Shown piece by piece: positions 37,055-49,400 of a stretch of 64,000 nucleotides of DNA. This DNA is from Gonapodya prolifera JEL478 (lineage: Eukaryota; Monoblepharomycota; Monoblepharidomycetes; Monoblepharidales; Gonapodyaceae): the NCBI GenBank assembly GCA_001574975.1, contig KQ965732.1, positions 940,131 to 1,004,130 of the forward strand, read 5' to 3'. The translations under genes and the position numbers were made by a program. Positions within the stretch are counted from its first letter, which is position 1. The number at the start of each line of letters is the position of its first letter. Under the pieces are notes generated by a model. That model ran no database searches, had not been told where the DNA came from, and worked only from the letters and a program-made list of their open reading frames with translations.

Positions 37055-37404
37055 AGAGATGGGACTCCAGTGTATTGAATGTTTTGTTACTCTTCTTGCA
37101 ATAAACATCATCACTTCATGCTGCAATTGCTTTCGTTGTGTCCGTTCCAAATGTCGGCCGTAATGCTGCGAAGTCACATGTCTCCCACTGCAACATGCAA
37201 CACTTTCACTCTTGGTGAGTAAGACCCGTGCACACAATCCGACCGTAAGGTAAAATTTCTGGCAGCGGGAGTGCGAAAGCGTTTGAAAGGGCGAGCGGGC
37301 TCAGTCGGCACCGACACAAATTTGTGTTGCCGGCGGAACACGGTTCAATTTTAACCGGGCCTCAAAAAGTCCAACACAACGTCAACACAACATCCACAAC
37401 TGCA
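37055..37404. promoter_or_regulatory. upstream region of thiolase with palindromes
   Basis: Contains the perfect 14-base palindrome ACACAAATTTGTGT at 37314-37327 and an inverted pair CGGTT/AACCG at 37341-37357, both 45-95 bases before the ATG. CGG/CCG half-sites are bound by fungal Zn2Cys6 regulators; no direct match to the CCTCGG fatty-acid element was seen. Confidence 0.4.
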
Positions 37405-39185
37405 ATGGCTCAACGTGTCGCGCAAGTCTCTGAGCACCTCACCAGCAAGTCTGGGCCTTCCTTTGGCAAGATTGGCCACAAGAATGCCGACGATGTTGTG
37501 AGTGATTTGCTCCCGATTCCGACTCGCTTCCGACTCCATGTCGCATTCTGACTTCGCTTGGATACCTCGCAACGCTTCCCGCCGCGGTGTCTCCAGGTTA
37601 TTGTCTCTGCTGTCCGCACTGGTGGGTTTGGAGAGTGTTTCGAAACACTTTTTGCGATGAGTGATTTTGTGTTTATCTTGTGATAGCCATCACCCGCTCC
37701 AAGGGAGGGGGTTTCGCTGGCGTTCACCCTGAAGAGCTTTTGGCCGGTGAGTTGCAGAGTGTTAAATTGGTCTGGGTAGTGTACCTTCGTATAAGTAACA
37801 CCTCCACCCCACAGCCACTCTGAAAGGTGTCTCGGACAGAGTCGGAATCGACAAAAAGCTTGTGGAGGATATTCATGGTGAGTGGTGAAACAACCCCCAT
37901 GACTTTCTGGGGAGTGTTCATTCGTTTCACCACAGTCGGCAACGTCCGTCTCCCCGGTGCCGGCGCTGGCCTCGCGCGCATGGCCATGCTCAAGGCTGGC
38001 TACCCCAACGACACCTCCGTGATGGCCCTCAACCGCCAGTGCTCCTCTGGCCTTCAGGCAATCGCCAACATCGCTGGTGAAATCAAGTCCGGAGTCATTG
38101 ACATTGGTATCGGAGCTGGCGTTGAGTCCATGGGCCAAGACACCGGCACCCCCGGGGATGCCATTCCTCCCAAGGACTGGGTGAAAACTCCTGGCGAAAT
38201 CCAAGACTGCTTGCTCCCCATGGGTATCACTTCCGAGAACGTTGCAAGTGGGTTCCATGTTTCCTTTTTAAGCATCGTCACACAGCGTTCTAATTTAAAG
38301 CTTTGCTCCTTCAGAGATCTACAAGGTGGACCGCGCCAAACAGGATGCGTTCGCGGCTGCCTCGTACGACAAAGCCAACAAGGCACAAAAAGCTGGCCTC
38401 TTCAAGGAGGAAATCATCCCCGTCGAAGTGACCAAGCCCGATGGCTCCAAGGTCATCGTCGACCGTGATGACGGTATTCGCCCCACTACCCTGGAACAGC
38501 TCTCCAAGGTAAATACCTTCTCACTCTTACATCCCAGAATTCATGAATTTTAACCCAATTCCATTCGACAGCTCCGCCCTGCCTTCACTCCCGAAGGTGC
38601 ATCCACTGCCGGCAACTCGTCTCAAGTCTCGGACGGATCAGGCGCTGTCCTGCTCGCCCGCCGCTCCGTCGCTGAAAAGCTCGGCCTGCCCATCATTGGC
38701 AAGATCGTCACCTTCGCCGTCGCCGGTGTGCCCCCCAAGGTCATGGGAATCGGGCCCGCATTCGCCATCCCGAAAGCCCTGAGCAAAGCCGGCATCTCGG
38801 TCAGCGACGTCGACATCTACGAGATCAACGAGGCCTTCGCGTCCCAGGCTGTATACTCCGTTGAGGTGCTCGGAATCGACCCCAAGAAGGTCAACCCCAA
38901 GGGAGGTGCGATTGCAATTGGCCACCCCTTGGGAGCGACTGGAGGTAAAGAGTTCTCCTTGTTCCACTCCTCCACCCACCGTTCACCTTCCATTTTTTTC
39001 TCTCCCAGCTCGTCAAATCTCCACCCTCTTCACGGAGCTCAAGCGTACGAACAAGAGGATCGGTGAGCTCCACCTCCGACGCTGAATTCTTCGTATTACT
39101 TACAAGCCAACTGTTTTGTTCAGGTGTGACATCCATGTGCATTGGTTCCGGAATGGGTGCTGCTGCTGTGTTTGAGCGCGAGTAA
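37405..39185 (+). CDS. POT1: peroxisomal 3-ketoacyl-CoA thiolase
   Basis: Last step of peroxisomal beta-oxidation: cleaves 3-ketoacyl-CoA with CoA to give acetyl-CoA. Nine exons, about 410 residues. The start MAQRVAQVSEHL holds a textbook PTS2 (R-V-x5-H-L) at residues 4-12, so Pex7-dependent import is expected; the C-terminus ERE is not a PTS1. Catalytic sites visible: acyl-acceptor Cys in ALNRQCSSGLQA, the EINEAFASQA loop, His in GGAIAIGHPLGATGAR, and the second Cys in SMCIGSGMGAAAVF. The exon boundaries keep frame throughout (for example GCC split G/CC at 37620). TAA at 39183-39185. It ends 175 bases from the convergent monooxygenase gene. Confidence 0.96.
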
Positions 39186-39360
39186 ATAGTATAATACTGT
39201 TAGCAGTGATGGCAGTTTCATGCAAATCAAGATTTTAATTGACAACCCGAATGGCCTCGTTTGTCGATTTGCATGGACCAGGTCGTTGCCCCGAGCGAGT
39301 AACAAGTAGTGCTCACCAACTTAAGCTTTGTGGTTTCACCCTTCTAAAATTAAATAAAAA

Positions 39361-42300
39361 TCAACGTACAATATGAATTGCCTTATGTACATTGTCCCAC
39401 GGTGTGTCGATTGGCTCTGACGGAACCACCCATGGGGCCTGATCTGCGGTCCGCTTCTCGATTTCGAAATCCTCCCAAACGGGGAACTGGTGCAGCTGCA
39501 AGAACTCAAGTGCACTACCAGGGAAATGAATGCGGGTGACGTACGTGCTGCAAGTGAGGGGAGGTCGTCAGAACCCTAGCTCAAGGTTCGCGTTGGAGTC
39601 GAGGAACTCACCCATCTGGCCGGAACACCTTGTGGTAGGTGTGGTGCGTGCCCCTGTAGTAAGGCGTTTTCTTGGCCCGCTCGTCGACGACGTCCAAGAA
39701 CCGTTCGATTGCGGCGTGCTTGGGGTAAATGGTCTTGAGGTTGCGTCTCAACATGTACTTCAGACTGAGGATAGAGAGCGTGAGGTGAATCACCCCTTTT
39801 TGCTTTACGAGTTCACGTGGCACTTACATCTTGATCATGTAATCGAGATCGATTTCCATGGCCGCAATGACGGAGCCAAGCGGGAACGGTGTGGATCCTG
39901 TGGGTGGCTCGCAATGAGGAGCGCGTCACGCTGCACACATCTCCAAAAACATAACCAACCTGGCGCGAAGTAGTTTGGGAACTCGTCCACCATTCCGGAG
40001 AAGTAGTTGAAGGGTCCCAGTTTGGACAGGTCCAGCTTGGGTGTGCCGTCCTCGTTGAGCCCCAGGACCTGAATGTTGGCTCCCTTGAGCTGAAGGTTGA
40101 CGCCCTTGCGACCCGTGAAGGTGACCAGAGGCTCCTTGTTGCCGTCCACGGCCCACCCGGTTGCGTCTGCACGAGAGGAGGGGAACATGTGGCAAGGAGC
40201 GTCGCACGATACGAGCCCCCCGCCAGGAAGAAGGTAACTCACAGATAATGACGTCATAGTCGTGCTGCGACTGCGGAGCCGACTCGTCGATCTTCTCCTC
40301 CCTGCTATTTTGTGCCGCCGTGACGATTCCCGTCTCGTTGATCTTGACGATTCTGTCCAGGACGACCGTGCAGTTTGGTTGCGCAATCGCGGGGTAAAAG
40401 TCGTTCTTTGTGACAGAGGGATAAGATGGATAAGAGAGTTACAAACGGGATGGTGCATCGTGGCGGCGCCAGTTAACGCTTACGTGGAAGCACACTCGAC
40501 GACACTAGAAACAACCAGCATGTTGGACACTCGATCTGGAAAAAGAATCCTGTTTGTGTGACTCACCCAAATAGGGAAATCGGGCCACAGCGCCTCTCTC
40601 AGTTTGGGATCCTTGATGTTCTCGTACAAGTTCTGCTTGGCGTCCTCGGTGGACCTTATCCAACCCCAAGTTCACAGCGTTAGCACCACAAACACCACCC
40701 GTACCCACCCCCAGCCCACACAACTTAAACGTACCACTTGTGCTCCTCTCCCTCCAAGAACCCAGTCTCCTCCCAGTTCTTGTTGAACCTGCGGCCCAGA
40801 TCCTCGCGCCACAGCTTGAAGAACAGCGGGTCGGTGGCAAGCTTCTCCTTGAGGTCGGCGGGGTACAGGTCGTTGGGGCGGTGCATGAAGTGGTTTGGCG
40901 TCCGGTGGTACAGGTCAAGGTGGCCCGCGAGAGGCTGCACTTGGGGCACCAGTTGGGCGGCTCTGGGGACGCGCGGGGACAAACACGCGAGGTCTGGTCT
41001 GTCAGCACCACACACGGGCGCCACCCTCCCCCAACGAGCCAACGAGCCAACTCACGCTGCCGCACACCCGATCATGGCCACCTTCTTCCCCTTGACCCTC
41101 TCCAACCCATCCACGGGCCAGCGCATGGAGTGGAACTGGTCGCCCTTGAACGCGCCCTCGAGCGCGCCCGGGATGCGCGGAAGCCCGGGGCTGCCGGTGA
41201 ACCGGGTGGTGTTGATGAGAAAGTCGAATTCGGCAACGGTGTCGGGAAGCTCAGAGACCAGCTTCACGATGGCTTTTTCTTCGTCCGCCTCGGTTGTGGC
41301 GCCGGGGACGTCGCGCATGGGGTCTAATTGGGCGCATGGGTGTGAGTGGGTATGCGGGATTGGAGGGCGGTGAGTCAGGTATGGGAATGGGGTATGGAAA
41401 AGGCGGTTTGGGAGCACAACCACACAGACTCACCGGTCAAGGCGCGCCAAATGGGCACGGTCGTGCCCGCGGGCAGTTTCAAGCTGTTCATGTCCTTGTA
41501 GTACCTGAGTCGTGACGACACAACGCACTCGTCGTCAGCATACACGCAGACACCAGAAGATAGAACGAAACATTCGTGACGTCCCCACAAACATAACTCC
41601 GGACAATGCTTCGTCCGTCAGCCCCCAATTAACCTTATACAAGGCACCACTTTCGCCTCATTCAGTCCTCCTTGCCCGTCCATTCTATCCCCCACTCATC
41701 CCCCCTCCCCTCCATCCCCCCCTTCACCCAATCCCACCCCACCACCACCCACCCACAACCGCCCTACTCACACCTTCCACACGCTCCGCTCATCGTCCCA
41801 CTCGCAGCGGGTGACCTTGACGTTGAACGTGAACAGCGGGCGCAGGGCGAACGTCTCGGCGACCGAGATGATGTAGGAGAGGAGTTCGGGTTGGGGGACT
41901 TTTGTGGGCGGTGGGGGTGGGGATGATGCGGGAGAGGCGGGTGAGGGGTGGTATGGAAGGAAGGTGGGATGGGGGCGATGGGGGGGATGGGGGGATGGGG
42001 GGATGGGTATAGGGATAGGAGAGGTAAAGAGACGGTGATGGGGGGATGGGTATAGGGATAGGAGAGGTAAAGAGACGGTGGCGGGCTTACCGTAGGGTCG
42101 GCTAAGAAACGAAAGCAGAAGCGTAAGGTAATTGAGACTGGGCCACGGTGTGAAGCGGGGAAGACGTACCTCCACTTTGGGTTGACGGCCCATGAGAAGG
42201 AGTACAAGTGTGCTGTGATGGACGAAGAGTGAGAAGAAAATGTGTGAGGGTGTGGGTGTGGGGAGAGCGTACCTGGGACGTCGCAGGAGAGGCCCTGGCA

Positions 42301-42987
42301 GCGAGCAAGTATAAAAAAAAAAGGTATGAGGACGATAAAGCAAGCGAGATAAGGGGAAATGGGGAAATGGGCAACGTACGGGGTATGTGTTCTCGACTTG
42401 AATTAAGTGTTGTGATGACTGTCAGACGTGTGAAGGAGTTACGAGGAACGAGGGGGGATGCTTACACTAGAGGAAAGATGGTTACTGGGTAGGAAGAGGT
42501 AGAAGAAGTGGGATGGGACTTACCCTTTGGGTGTGAACAGGGGGAAGAGGAGTTTTGGGAATCGGCAATCGGAACAACTTTTGCGGAGGCCGAAGTAGAA
42601 GCAAAATCCATGATAAAACGTACCAAGTCCCGCCAAATTCTGCATCCCGCCACGCCACGCAACACGTCAAACCACCGCGAGATCAAAAGCAGCGTCAGGT
42701 GTCACTCCAAGGGTCCCCTAGCGGAATTATGACGCGAACAAAGGCAGCAATAACGCACCCGGGTTGCGCTCGAATCCCCTGATGCTGCTCGCGGAGAGGC
42801 CAAGCTTGTCGCGGAGGTAGACTGCTGCGCCGATTCCGCAGAGGCCGCCGCCGACTTGTTGGATGCGGAGGTGGAAGGTTGGAATGTGGGGTGGTGGCAG
42901 TTGGAGGTTTGAGGAGGCAAGGCGAGGAAAAAGACGCAGATTCTTACGGATGCCGATGCGCGGTTCGGTGGGGGACGTAACTGTCAT
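39361..42987 (-). CDS. FAD-dependent Baeyer-Villiger-type monooxygenase
   Basis: Class B flavin monooxygenase, inserting oxygen into ketones (or N/S-oxidising) with FAD and NADPH. Start MTVTSPTEPRIGI at 42987, with the Rossmann loop GGGLCGIGAA across the first junction. Later pieces in order: EFGGTW, NTYPGLSCDVPAHLYSFSW, SRPYVPQPELLSYI, FDFLINTTRFTGSPGLPRIP, FHSMRWPVDGL, GKKVAMIGCAA, HDYDVIICDATGWAVDG, and the C-terminal half to DNVHKAIHIVR. The HS-x2-W and final D-x-I-x2-ATG-type motifs fit the Baeyer-Villiger group. At least 12 exons, some minute (16, 17, 22 and 11 bases at 42624-42639, 42380-42396, 42273-42294, 42091-42101). The joins between GGTW and NTYPG are unresolved. The 3' end is the in-frame TGA at 39361, though that codon overlaps a GTACGT donor-like site. 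Confidence 0.85.
41999..42080. repeat. 43-base tandem duplication in a monooxygenase intron
   Basis: Two nearly exact copies of a phrase starting GATGGGTATAGGGATAGGAG, 43 bases apart, in G-rich low-complexity DNA between two exons of the monooxygenase. Confidence 0.8.
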
Positions 42988-43416
42988 TTGATTGTGCGTG
43001 GGTGGAGTGGTGGAGTGTGTGTGGTGAACGGAAGGTCGGGTGGGAAGGCCGAAGAAGCCGGGCGGGTAAATTCACAGAGGGCGTTGGCATGAATGTGACA
43101 GTCTACCAGGAAGCTGAGAGAGAGAAAATAAACAATGGGTTCAGCACTGTGGTTGATGCAGGTGGAGAAAGAAGGGCTTACTTTCACGACACGTCATTTG
43201 CAGAATGCAAGCAGACAGCTCTTTATTTTTTCAGTAAGGAAACGCGCGAGAAAGGCAAATGGAAAAGAGGGACGAGGGATGCTCGAATGTGCGAAGATTG
43301 AGTCCCCTGTGGTCGCGGAACGTGCACGCACCGAACATCACCCACCCGCCAGATTCGAGCAACGCGCGCACCGATTCGCCGCGGGAGAGTCACGGCTGCA
43401 GAGTGACTCGTGCGAA
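42988..43416. promoter_or_regulatory. divergent promoter of monooxygenase and Ctf18 genes
   Basis: 429 bases between head-to-head starts. No specific site was recognised. Confidence 0.4.
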
Positions 43417-46400
43417 ATGGAAAACACGCCGACGACGAGCATGCTGGACGAAATGCTGGGGGGTGCAGACGAGGACATGGACGTGGGGATGGGGACACAC
43501 ACCCGCGACGACGGCAGAGGGGACGCGATGGACGGCGACGACGAGGACAGCGCGGCGGCAATGGAGATGGACATGGAGGCTGCCAAGGGGGCCGGGAATT
43601 CTGGTGAGGACGGGTCGGCGTTGTGTGTGTGTGTGTATGGAGGACAGGCAATTGATTCGAGTTGGTGGGATGGGATCCGATGCAGATTTCTTCACAACGC
43701 GCACGCAGAGACCGATGCCGCGCAGACCGCCCATGTTCGACTCGGACGCGGACGAGGAGGGGGACGAGTCACACCCGCGAGTCGGTAAGCATACGGGGGG
43801 GTCGAGCAACGGAGGCCTGCCAAGGCCGGAGGAGGGAGCCCGAGGCCTAAGTGCGCAGCGCTGACCGAGCAGTCCGCCGGAGGCGAGCACCCCGCGAAGC
43901 GGATTGTTCCTCGCGGAGCGAACCCGAGGCCTAAACGCGAAGCACTGACCGAGGCTTCCGCCGGAGGCGATTGATCAGCGCGAAGCGCGAAATGACACAG
44001 CGCGGAGCGCAAATGACTCTTTCCCGGGAAGAACCCAAGCACTGACCCTACCTCTTTCTCTTTCCCGTTCTCTCTGACTCTTTCCCTCTCACACTCTCAC
44101 ACTCACACTTTAACACTCTCACTCTCTCACACTCTCACACTCTCTCGTACTCTCTGCTGCACCGCCCTCCTACTCTCCTACTCTGCACCGCCCACCGCCT
44201 ACTGCCCACCGCCAACTGCGCACTGCCACCGCGCAGGCTCATCCCCCCGCCCAATTCCCTCCTCCCCATCCTCGCTCTTCCCCTCCCAATCCCCACACGC
44301 CTCCGCCCGCCCCGCCCGTCACCGCTCGTCCCTGTTCCCACCTTCGTCGGCGCCCTCCTCGGACGACGACGACCTGCTCTCCTACCACGGCCCGCAGGTC
44401 CTGTCGCTCCACATTCAACCAAACCCCAACCCCGCCCATTCGCACTCGCAGTCGCAGTTGCATTCCCAAGCGGCACTGTCCCAGCTCTCGACAGACGCCA
44501 TGGCGCCCGCCTTGCTCGCAATGGACCCGCTCCACCGCGCGCTGTTCAGGCGTCACGCGACACCTGCAAACGCACCCAGACCTGGACCTGGAGTTGGACA
44601 TGCCGCCGGCCTCCTCCCGCCGCACCACCAACCACCGACACCAGCCCCACCGGCGCCCAAACCGCCTCCGCGCCTCAGCCAGATGTTCCCCGCCGACGAC
44701 CCCGCCGAGACGTCGGCCCTGCGCCGCCGCCTGTTCGGCTCGTCACTTGAGTCAGGGTCGTCCGGGACGTCGCTCTCGTCGTCTGCCGGTTCTCAATCCC
44801 AATCCCAATCCCACTCCCAACCACTCCCACTCCCCCAATCGCTCCCACCCACCTCGCGCCCCGCGCGCGCACGTCTGCTCGACATGGACTCGGACCACGA
44901 CGACCACGACGACCACGCACGCGACACCCTTCCTCGGATCGACCTCCCCCCGCCGCCGCCGCCAGACTACGACCTCGACTTTGCCGCCCTCACGGCAATG
45001 GCTGAGCGTGATGACGAGGACGAGGATGAGGATCAGGATGAGGAGGGCGACTCTGCCCCTGTGCCTGCACCCGGGCCACGCACATCCCTCCCACGCGCCC
45101 ACCCATCCGCAGGTACCAAACGCCCCCCGCCCTCGGTCGTCCCCTCGGGCTCGTCCTCGCCGCCCCGCGCGCGGCGGAGACTGCTTCTTGCCGACGACGA
45201 CGACGACGACGACGACGGTGATGGGGATGGGGAGCCATCCCCGCCGCCTACGCCGACCTCTCCGGGCGCGCCTGGAGCTAGGCTTGTTCTTGGTGGAGGC
45301 CGTGCACTTTCGCCTGCTCGCCCACCCGTGCCAGCACAACGCCCGCCCGTATCACTTGCCGGCCGCAGCGGGCGCGCGTCTACCGCCTACGAGGAGGAAG
45401 AGGAAGCGGAGTACGACGACGACGACCTTCCTGACCCGTTCACGCGCCCGCTCACACCCCCACAGTCCCGCCCGCGCCGCCCGGCCGCCCCAAGGGCCGG
45501 GGTGGACCCGATCGGGAACCACATGGACGATGATCCGATGGGGAACCCGTTCACGAGGCCTTTGACCCCACCGCCGCAGCGCAGGAGTGGTGCTCGTGGT
45601 GCGCGGACGGGGGCGGGGGTGGGTGGTGTGGTGGGGCGTGGAACAGCCACTGCCACTGCCACTGCCACTGCCACGGCCACGGCCACGGCCACTGCTGCTG
45701 TACCCCCACCCTACCGCCGTGCCCCTGCTCCACCGCCCGCACTAGTGAGGAAATGGGACGTGGCCCCCGCGGGGCCGTGTGTGATGGGGACGACTCAGAG
45801 CGGTGTGCGGGTGTATTTTGCAAAGAAGGGCAGCACCTCCACCGCGGCGGGGGGAGCTGCCATAGGTTCGGGAGCACCAGCGACTGGAGCAGGATCGCGA
45901 ACCACCAGCGCTCTCATGACCGCCGGGGCGCTCCTGGACGTGCCCGTGTACGCCCTGCAGCGGGAGATCGAGGCCGAGGGTGCTGCCGAGCGAGAGAACA
46001 TGGCCGCTGCCGCTGCCACTGCCGCTGCGGCGCGCGACGGGGGTTTGGGAGCTGGGGCAGGGAGGAGAAAGGAGGGGAAGGGCAAGAAGGCCAAGGATGC
46101 ACGCTTGTGGTGCGATAAGTACAGGCCCAGGTTGTACCATGAGCTGGGCGGTGTGGAGGTGGGTTTTGCGTTCTGTGCGTGGGTGTGTTCGTGCGGAACT
46201 TTAATTGGTGTTGTTTTCGTGCTCGTACTCCGGCTTCCACCGCCCCCTTAACGAAAGTCCACCAACCGCGACGTCCTCGCCTGGGTCAAGCAATGGGACC
46301 CGTGCGTCTTCGGCACCAAAAGACCGGCCCCGCGTCCTGCTGCCTCCACGTTTGGCGCCAAATACGGCAAGTGGAAGCCCGGCGGGCACACCTTTGACGA

Positions 46401-49400
46401 GGGCGGCGTGGACGAGCTTGGACGGCCCATGCGGAAAGTGAGTGGTTTGTGTTAGTTCGTGGGGGTGGGTGGAGGTGTAGTGTGCAGGTCTTGGGTGCTG
46501 ACTATTGCGTTATTTTTGTAGATTCTCCTCCTGTGTGGACCGCCCGGGCTTGGAAAGACCACGCTGGCGCACGTTGTGGCAAGGCATTGTGGGTATGAGG
46601 TCGTGGAGGTGAATGCGAGGTGAGATCTTGGCGTGTGCGAGCAAAGAGTTCGCTGGTACTGAAAAATGTATGATCCCTCCACACCACGATATTCAACTCG
46701 ACTCGGACAACACAATAATATCCCGAACCGTTCCACTTACTCCTTTTTGGGTACTGAAACACTGAAACCTACACGCCCCTCCGGTCCACGCATCCGCAAC
46801 CTCCGTCTACCACAACATCAGCGATGACCGCACCGCCTCGTCCATATCCGCCCGGGTCAACGCCGCCTTGACTCACCAGTCCATCTCCGGGATCAACACG
46901 CGTGGCCACTCCGATGCCGCGCCAGCACCGCCACGGCCCAACCTACTTGTGATTGACGAGATTGACGGTGCGGCGGTGGGGAAAGGTGAGGGAGATTTGG
47001 TACAGATGTTGTTGGCGATCGCAGACGGAAGTGCGAAGAAGACGGAGGGTGCTGGGAAGAAGGGGAGGAAAGGTGAGCCTTGTGGTGCTGATTGTGAGAT
47101 GGGTACGGGTGATGGTGACGCCATCATCATCCGACGCCACAAATAGGCCCCACCCGCCCGCCGCTCCTCCGCCCCATCATCTGCATCTGCAACGACCCCT
47201 TCGCGCCCGCCCTGCGCCCCCTACGCGCGGCAGCCAAGGTTGTGCACGTGCGTCCCGCCCCTCTCCGGACGGTGGCCAAGAGGCTTGCCTACGTGTGCGA
47301 AGAGGAGGGCCTCGAGGTGGACTCGCGAACGTTACTGCAGGTGGCGGAGGCCTGGGAGGGTGACGTCAGGGGGTGTTTGATGGGGTTGCAGGTGTGTGTC
47401 GTTGGTAAAAGAGTTGGGGAATGGCCGACAGTGACGCCTTGTAACGATAAGATGGCCCGGGCGAGGTCACGCACACTGACGACAGAAGATTTGCGCAAGT
47501 ACGGTGCGGGAAAGGACTCGGAGCGGTCGCTGTTTGGCGTGTGGGAGGATGTTTTCACCGTACCCAGCGCAAAGCAGAACCGGTCCGAGATCGCCGGAAG
47601 GACAGGGTTGGAGGGTAGGGCTGTTAGCGGCGCAGGAGGGAAGGGTAAAGGTGACTTTTCGCATATCAGACTTGAAGTGCGAGTTCCGTTGTGACATCAC
47701 GAATGACGCTGTTAGAATCGAGTGAGCTCAAGTTCGTCAGTCGAGTCACGAGATCGGCCGAATCGAATGGAGAATACGACCGTCTTATCCAAGGTGAGCA
47801 TGGCCGATTTGACATTGTCCCCAATTGGCACTTCCCTGCGGTACTCTTCTCCGCTTCCAGGCATCTTCGAGAACTACCCTCACATGCGCACCACGGACGT
47901 CTCCACTGAACCCTCCGACTCCCGCCTTGTGCGCGCGTCGGACTGGCTGGCCTTCTACGATGCCGCTCACGGAGGACGGATCGGGGTCCAGGCAGAAATG
48001 GAAATGTTGCGGTATGCACCCTTCGCTGTGGCGGCGTTTCATGGAATGTTTGCGGTGGTGCAGAAACCAAAGCTGATGTACCCAAGAATGGATTACGAGG
48101 TGGGCTTGTCCCCCGTGTTTCGTTGTCTGGCTGATTTCTCACATTGTGAGACTTACTTCATTCCAAAAACGCCCCCACCACCATCAACTTATTCAGGCCT
48201 ACCTTGCCACGAAAATATCTGAGGAGATTGTGCAGACGTTGGCGTCCCGGATGTCACCTGTCGCCCGAAGGCCCTGGGCTGGGACACGGGGCTCTCGAGC
48301 CGCGTCTGTGGAGCTGGTCAGCCCTTTGATTCGGTTGCTCAACCCGATCATGCGCCCCGTGAGTCCCTCGTTTCTATTGCTGCCTCTCTCTTTTCGTGAC
48401 CCGCGTACCCCTCTAGGTCCCCGTGACGCTACTTCGGCCCCAAGAGAAGCGCTCACTTACCAGGGTGGTCCGCACCATGTCGGAATATGGTCTGACATAT
48501 GTGCAGGAGCGCGTCGACCACGAGGAGATCAAAAGGAACGGGTTGGTGGCGGCGGCAGTCGTGGGAAGTGATGGAAAGTATATGTATAGGCTGGAACCGT
48601 GAGTATTGTGATCGTGTGTGCGCGATCCTCTTGAAACACGGTTTGTGGTACCCATTTGGATGCCCACGACACCAAATGCTCCCCGCCCTCCCAGCCCTGT
48701 TCAACACCTCGCCACCTTTTCCGACGTGTCAGCCTCGCAGACAAAATCCGTTCTCACCAGTGTATACGCTGTGCGCCAAGTTGTTGCTCAGGAGGTGGGC
48801 GGTTGACACTGTTTACATCATTGTGGGCTCATAGCAACATTTGCCTTTGTCTAGATTGAGCTGGAACGACTGAGGCGGCTGGAGCGAGGCAAAATCGGCG
48901 ACCTCGCCGTTGGGGGAGGAAAGGAGAACGAGGGGCATGTGGAGAAGGACGGGCAGGTGGAGAAGGAGGGCGGAGTGGTTGGTGGGAAGGAGAATGGGGC
49001 TTTGAAGGATAAGACCAACGTGGAATGGCTGACGAGAGGGGTTGGCGATATGTGGGTTTTTGCTGTTTGGTTTCGGCTTCCTGGAGAAATCTTATTACCA
49101 CGTCGCATCTAACTCCCGCTCTCTTGCACACACCCTTCCTCCATGCATTCCCCTATCACAGATCCGCACAAGCCAAGGCCCTCCGAAAAGTGACCGCTGC
49201 CCAGCACACCGGCAGCAGCAGCCCGGCGGGTAAGATTGCGGTGGACTTTTGGGGGAGGCCCATCAATGGCCCGGTTGGTGGAGTTGAGGAAGGAAATGAA
49301 ATGGACAGCGGGGCCGCAAAGGCAGACGGGAACGGGCGGGAGAAGGGAGGTGCCAAAGCGAGTAGGGAGGCGTACCGGCATTGGTACAAGTTTCACGAGG

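Noticed and set aside
42524-42524. One-base exon (AAAG|G|GTAAGT) that would complete the Trp codon of GGTW
   Set aside because: It fits the Trp codon, but then forces a nine-residue insertion before NTYPG; retention or another small exon is as likely without cDNA.
36005-42987. Secondary-metabolite gene cluster around the CmcJ-like oxidase
   Set aside because: No polyketide synthase, peptide synthetase, terpene cyclase, transporter or cluster regulator nearby.
44594-45565. Arg/Thr/His-rich long frames overlapping the Ctf18 N-terminal exon on both strands
   Set aside because: Shadows of the Pro/Asp-rich coding exon; composition is an artefact of the frame.
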